Shown here piece by piece: positions 61,767-64,000 of a DNA stretch of 64,000 nt (within the stretch, counting starts at the first letter, position 1; each line of letters begins with the position of its first letter). The stretch is from assembly GCA_003574685.1 (NCBI GenBank), contig QOCQ01000014.1, forward strand, positions 82,164 to 146,163. Reading direction: 5' to 3'. The notes beneath the pieces are model-generated. The model ran no database searches and had not been told where the DNA came from. It saw only the letters and a list, made by a program, of their open reading frames with translations. The stretch comes from Rhodospirillaceae bacterium SYSU D60007 (GTDB lineage: Bacteria > Pseudomonadota > Alphaproteobacteria > Reyranellales > Reyranellaceae). Made by a program: the position numbers and the translations under genes.

Positions 61767-62054
61767 CTACTTGAACAACGAACGCGACGCGAAAGCCACT
61801 GTCACGATCCGCCCGCCTTCGGCGACGACGTAGGCATTTCGGCTACGATAGGGATCAAGGGCCTTAACGATCTCGCGGCCTCCCACGCGCCGCAGTTCGC
61901 GCATGCTGTCCTTGGTCAGCATGTACTTGCGGGCGCCGTCGCCGGCGTCGCACGCTTGGCCAAAGTCGATGATCATCTCTGCGATCATGGGCGGAATCGC
62001 ACGCCCGGTTGAACGCTCGCGCGCATGGCGCGTGAGCCCATAGGCTTGCTTCAT
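61767..62054 (-). CDS. DUF4258-like small protein
   Basis: ATG 62054, with GGGGGAG nine bases upstream, gives 95 residues. The pattern YGLTRHARERSTGRAIPPMI, then a central KYMLTKDSMRELRRVGG, then NAYVVAEGGRIVTVAFASR fits DUF4258-type proteins, which share a RelE-like fold with some toxins. The catalytic role, if any, cannot be read. It lies 34 bases after the HTH-like gene and nine before the glycosylase-like gene. Confidence 0.7.
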   Translation of the reverse strand: MKQAYGLTRHARERSTGRAIPPMIAEMIIDFGQACDAGDGARKYMLTKDSMRELRRVGGREIVKALDPYRSRNAYVVAEGGRIVTVAFASRSLFK

Positions 62055-62088
62055 GGCGTAACTCCCCCGACGTCTACTTGGACAAAAC

Positions 62089-63105
62089 TCAGGCGATCTC
62101 GTCTCTGGGAATCGTGTGTCCAGGATTAGCCTCGAGGACCGCAAGGTCCGCGGCATCTACCCGCACCCATCGCACACCTTTAACGATGCCCCAGTTGCCT
62201 TCTTTGTTTGGTCGCCGCCAGAACGGCGCTGGCATGCGCTGGAGCTCGGCAAGCGCCACGTCGAATTCGGCTATCTGTGTTTCGCTGCCCTTGGCGCCGA
62301 TGGTGTAGCCTGCGCCACGCCGCAACCCCGGATGAAACGGCCGATCGTCTCGAGCCACCGGCAGGAACACCGCCTGCTGGAGTGGGGGCCGATGCGGCGT
62401 GCTGTACTGTGGCAAATGCTGCTCGCGCCAGAGCGAGGTTCTGAATTCCTTGCGGCCCGCTAGCCAGGTTAATGCCTGCTGGGCAGGAACACGGCCGCCC
62501 TGCGAGGGCAAGGCACTCTTTGGATCAGACATGAGGTTGCGGATTCGCCCTTCGGATACGCCGCCGAAATCCGCGAGCGCCGCTGGTTCCACGGACTGTC
62601 CGTTGTCCAGCGCCCAGCGATTGCGCGCCAGAAGGATCAGACGTGAAAGCTGCGAGCGCTGCTCACGGTCGATGCCCCACTGTTCGACCGGCGTCGCAGC
62701 GAGAAAATCAGTGGCTTCCTTCACCAGCTCTTCGATATGCCGGGCTAGCTCGGCAGGGTCGGTGCCGCCATGCAGCGTGATACCGTAGTAGGCATACGCA
62801 GCAAGGTCGTGCAGCCGCGCACCCATGGGCCAGTATGAAAAGCAGTGGGCGACATGTGACTGGAGTGTGTCCCGCCAATCGCTCTTGTCGGTGTCATCTA
62901 ACGTGATCTGATCGTAGGCCGCCTGGTGCAGACGGCGGGCGATTTCGGCCATAGCGGCATCGGCATCTTCGCGGCCTACGATGCGCGCGAGGTAGTCTCC
63001 CAAGGAGATCACAATCTCGGCCAGCGTCGCGCCAGCGTCGATGTCATGATCGTATTCTTCATGAAAGCGCTCGGCGCGTTCGACGGCGTCATCTCGGCTT
63101 GTCAT
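62089..63105 (-). CDS. Unrecognised 338-residue protein with HTH-like segment, first gene of the cassette
   Basis: The product starts with an acidic helical region (ERAERFHEEYDHDIDAGATL) that continues to about residue 150. Around 160-215 a helix-turn-helix-like segment occurs (SVEPAALADFGGVSEGRIRN followed by LMSD, and VPAQQALTWLAGRKEFR). The C-terminal part has a Gly-rich YTIGAKGSETQIAEFDVALA and FWRRPNKEGNWGIVKGVRWV. No known family is recognised. It could bind DNA and regulate the cassette, which is inference. The upstream region is noticeably more AT-rich. Confidence 0.72.
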   Translation of the reverse strand: MTSRDDAVERAERFHEEYDHDIDAGATLAEIVISLGDYLARIVGREDADAAMAEIARRLHQAAYDQITLDDTDKSDWRDTLQSHVAHCFSYWPMGARLHDLAAYAYYGITLHGGTDPAELARHIEELVKEATDFLAATPVEQWGIDREQRSQLSRLILLARNRWALDNGQSVEPAALADFGGVSEGRIRNLMSDPKSALPSQGGRVPAQQALTWLAGRKEFRTSLWREQHLPQYSTPHRPPLQQAVFLPVARDDRPFHPGLRRGAGYTIGAKGSETQIAEFDVALAELQRMPAPFWRRPNKEGNWGIVKGVRWVRVDAADLAVLEANPGHTIPRDEIA

Positions 63106-63641
63106 TGAGGCGATCTCCGTGCTGGCGTGCAGGATATTTGCACGGACATCGTCCTATTGCAAGGGGAATCGCATGAAAATGATAAATCACGTCTTCACGT
63201 ATAGAAAAGACAATATTTGACAATGGGTTGCCAGATAGTGACGTCTCCACCGCGGCTTTGCAGGCGAGTGAAGGCGGCCAGCGACTCGGCCTGCCAAGCC
63301 TCATTTTTCGATTGATTGTTCATAAGATTGATATATACATAGTACGCATCCATGACGTAGAAGTGCGGCGAATGAAGCGTGAGACGGCGGGGCGCGAAAA
63401 AGCGGGCGCGGTTCATTGCGGCCACCCCGGGAAGGCCTGCCGGTCAGCGCCGCGGCCAAGGCCTCTGCTCTCTATCTGTCTCCCATTGTCCTATCTGTCT
63501 CCCATTGTCTCCCGAGCCCCCGCCCAAGGGATGCCGTGTGTCTCCGTGTCTTCGCGTGTCTCCCTGTCCCGCCAGCACCGGTGCCGTCGCGAGAAGTGTT
63601 GGAATTGGGGTGGCGGTCACCGGCGGATTGAAGGTATCGGT
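63106..63641. other. 536-base intergenic region between the cassette and the IS256 transposase
   Basis: The first 250 bases are AT-richer than the rest of the window. Facing the cassette are paired direct repeats: GACAAT at 63209 and 63219 (10-base period) and TCACGT at 63187 and 63195 (8-base period). They lie 80-120 bases before the 338-residue gene and may be operator sites. Further right is a 19-bp tandem duplication (63472-63509) and low-complexity GTGTCTCC-type sequence. No convincing gene is present. Confidence 0.6.
63472..63509. repeat. Perfect 19-bp tandem direct repeat
   Basis: CTATCTGTCTCCCATTGTC occurs twice head-to-tail at 63472-63490 and 63491-63509. It lies in pyrimidine-rich noncoding sequence near the IS end. 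Confidence 0.9.
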
Positions 63642-64000
63642 TCATGCGGCGAGGTCAATGGCATGATCGGAGAGCGGCTCGGCGAGGGTGAGCCAGCCAT
63701 CGACCTTGCGCATCTGGATCTGGCCTGCGGCGAGCAAGGCCCAGAACAGCATGGCGGCGGTTTCGGCCGAGGGCAGCACGGTCTGGGTTTTGATGCGTCG
63801 CTTGAACTCCTCGTGCAGGCGCTCGATGGCATTGGTCGTGCGGGCGCTCTTCCATTGGTCAGGCGGCAGGCGTGTGAAGGTGAACAGTCGCTCGCCGGCC
63901 TCTTGCAGGCTGCTGGCGACGGCGTGGCATTTGAGGCGCCATTTGCGGATGAACGCCTTGCGGCGGGCCTCGACCTGCGCGGGCGTGGCGGCATAGATCA
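63642..64000 (-). CDS. IS256-family transposase, C-terminal part (runs off the window)
   Basis: Reading in from the right edge on the minus strand, the frame stops at 63642-63644. The 119 visible residues include QVEARRKAFIRKWRLKCHAV, RLPPDQWKSARTTNAIERLH, EEFKRRIKTQTVLPSAETAA and a terminal SDHAIDLAA. The TTNAIERLHEEFKRRIKTQ block, holding the catalytic Glu of the DDE triad, is diagnostic of IS256-type mutator transposases. The 5' part and the far IS end lie outside the window. No inverted terminal repeat was identified to the left of the stop. Confidence 0.93.
   Translation of the reverse strand, partial: IYAATPAQVEARRKAFIRKWRLKCHAVASSLQEAGERLFTFTRLPPDQWKSARTTNAIERLHEEFKRRIKTQTVLPSAETAAMLFWALLAAGQIQMRKVDGWLTLAEPLSDHAIDLAA

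Noticed and set aside
63195..63353. A possible 52-residue gene on the - strand in the AT-rich patch
   Set aside because: No ribosome site precedes the ATG, the 3' end overlaps the putative operator repeats, and the product resembles nothing.
63420..63600. Repetitive sequence considered as a CRISPR array
   Set aside because: There are only two adjacent 19-bp copies without spacers. It is a simple tandem duplication.

Overview
The window is a chromosomal segment of a high-GC (roughly two-thirds G+C by eye) Gram-negative bacterium, most likely an alphaproteobacterium of Rhodospirillales/Reyranella type. The evidence is a DAP-type murE, ftsZ with the alphaproteobacterial C-terminal peptide, a plant/alphaproteobacterial-type gshA beside ubiA and rsmE, a LigA zinc finger of the CPC form, DUF1127 and DUF4170 proteins, and genome-wide palindromic repeats. 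The genus assignment is inference. No tRNA, rRNA, CRISPR array or origin was recognised.

Region 1 (1-20731) is the division and cell-wall (dcw) cluster, all on the + strand and mostly overlapping or tightly packed: probable ftsI tail, murE, murF, mraY, murD, ftsW, murG, murC, murB, ddl, ftsQ, ftsA, ftsZ. A terminator and a probable new promoter follow, then bamD, recN and ligA. lpxC, commonly found between ftsZ and bamD in relatives, is absent. A 29-bp perfect palindrome lies inside the extended 3' end of murG.

Region 2 (20732-33971) starts with a 1599-codon DUF4011/SF1 helicase/Vsr-like nuclease/DUF3320 protein, a candidate defence gene. A housekeeping set follows, mostly on the - strand: GNAT acetyltransferase, M24 aminopeptidase P with an extra N-terminus, DUF1127 protein (+), PrmA, a periplasmic histidine phosphatase, an iron-type alcohol dehydrogenase, an LLM-class oxidoreductase and a GH25 lysozyme-like lipoprotein.

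Region 3 (34008-43746) holds an unrecognised two-gene + strand pair (34180-36873), a small basic protein, an MFS transporter, an MpaB-type (DUF2236) protein, a frameshifted papain-like/LysM-like gene and a UvrD/PcrA helicase.

Region 4 (43819-60429) is metabolic: leuA, a universal stress protein, a D-cysteine desulfhydrase-type PLP enzyme overlapping ubiD, a YbjN-like protein, a tandem-duplicated DUF4170 protein, an internally duplicated membrane-anchored protein, creA, an EamA transporter, a cysteine-cluster protein, an ETF-beta methyltransferase-like gene overlapping ubiA, and divergently rsmE and gshA. Small envelope proteins follow, including a translationally coupled pair of secreted paralogues.

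Region 5 (60644-64000) looks accessory. A compact - strand four-gene cassette (HTH-like protein, DUF4258-like protein, uracil-DNA-glycosylase-like protein, 78-residue protein) lies next to the 3' end of an IS256-family transposase that runs out of the window.

Intergenic space is dominated by at least six families of palindromic repeats. In two copies one arm is interrupted by a second, smaller palindrome.
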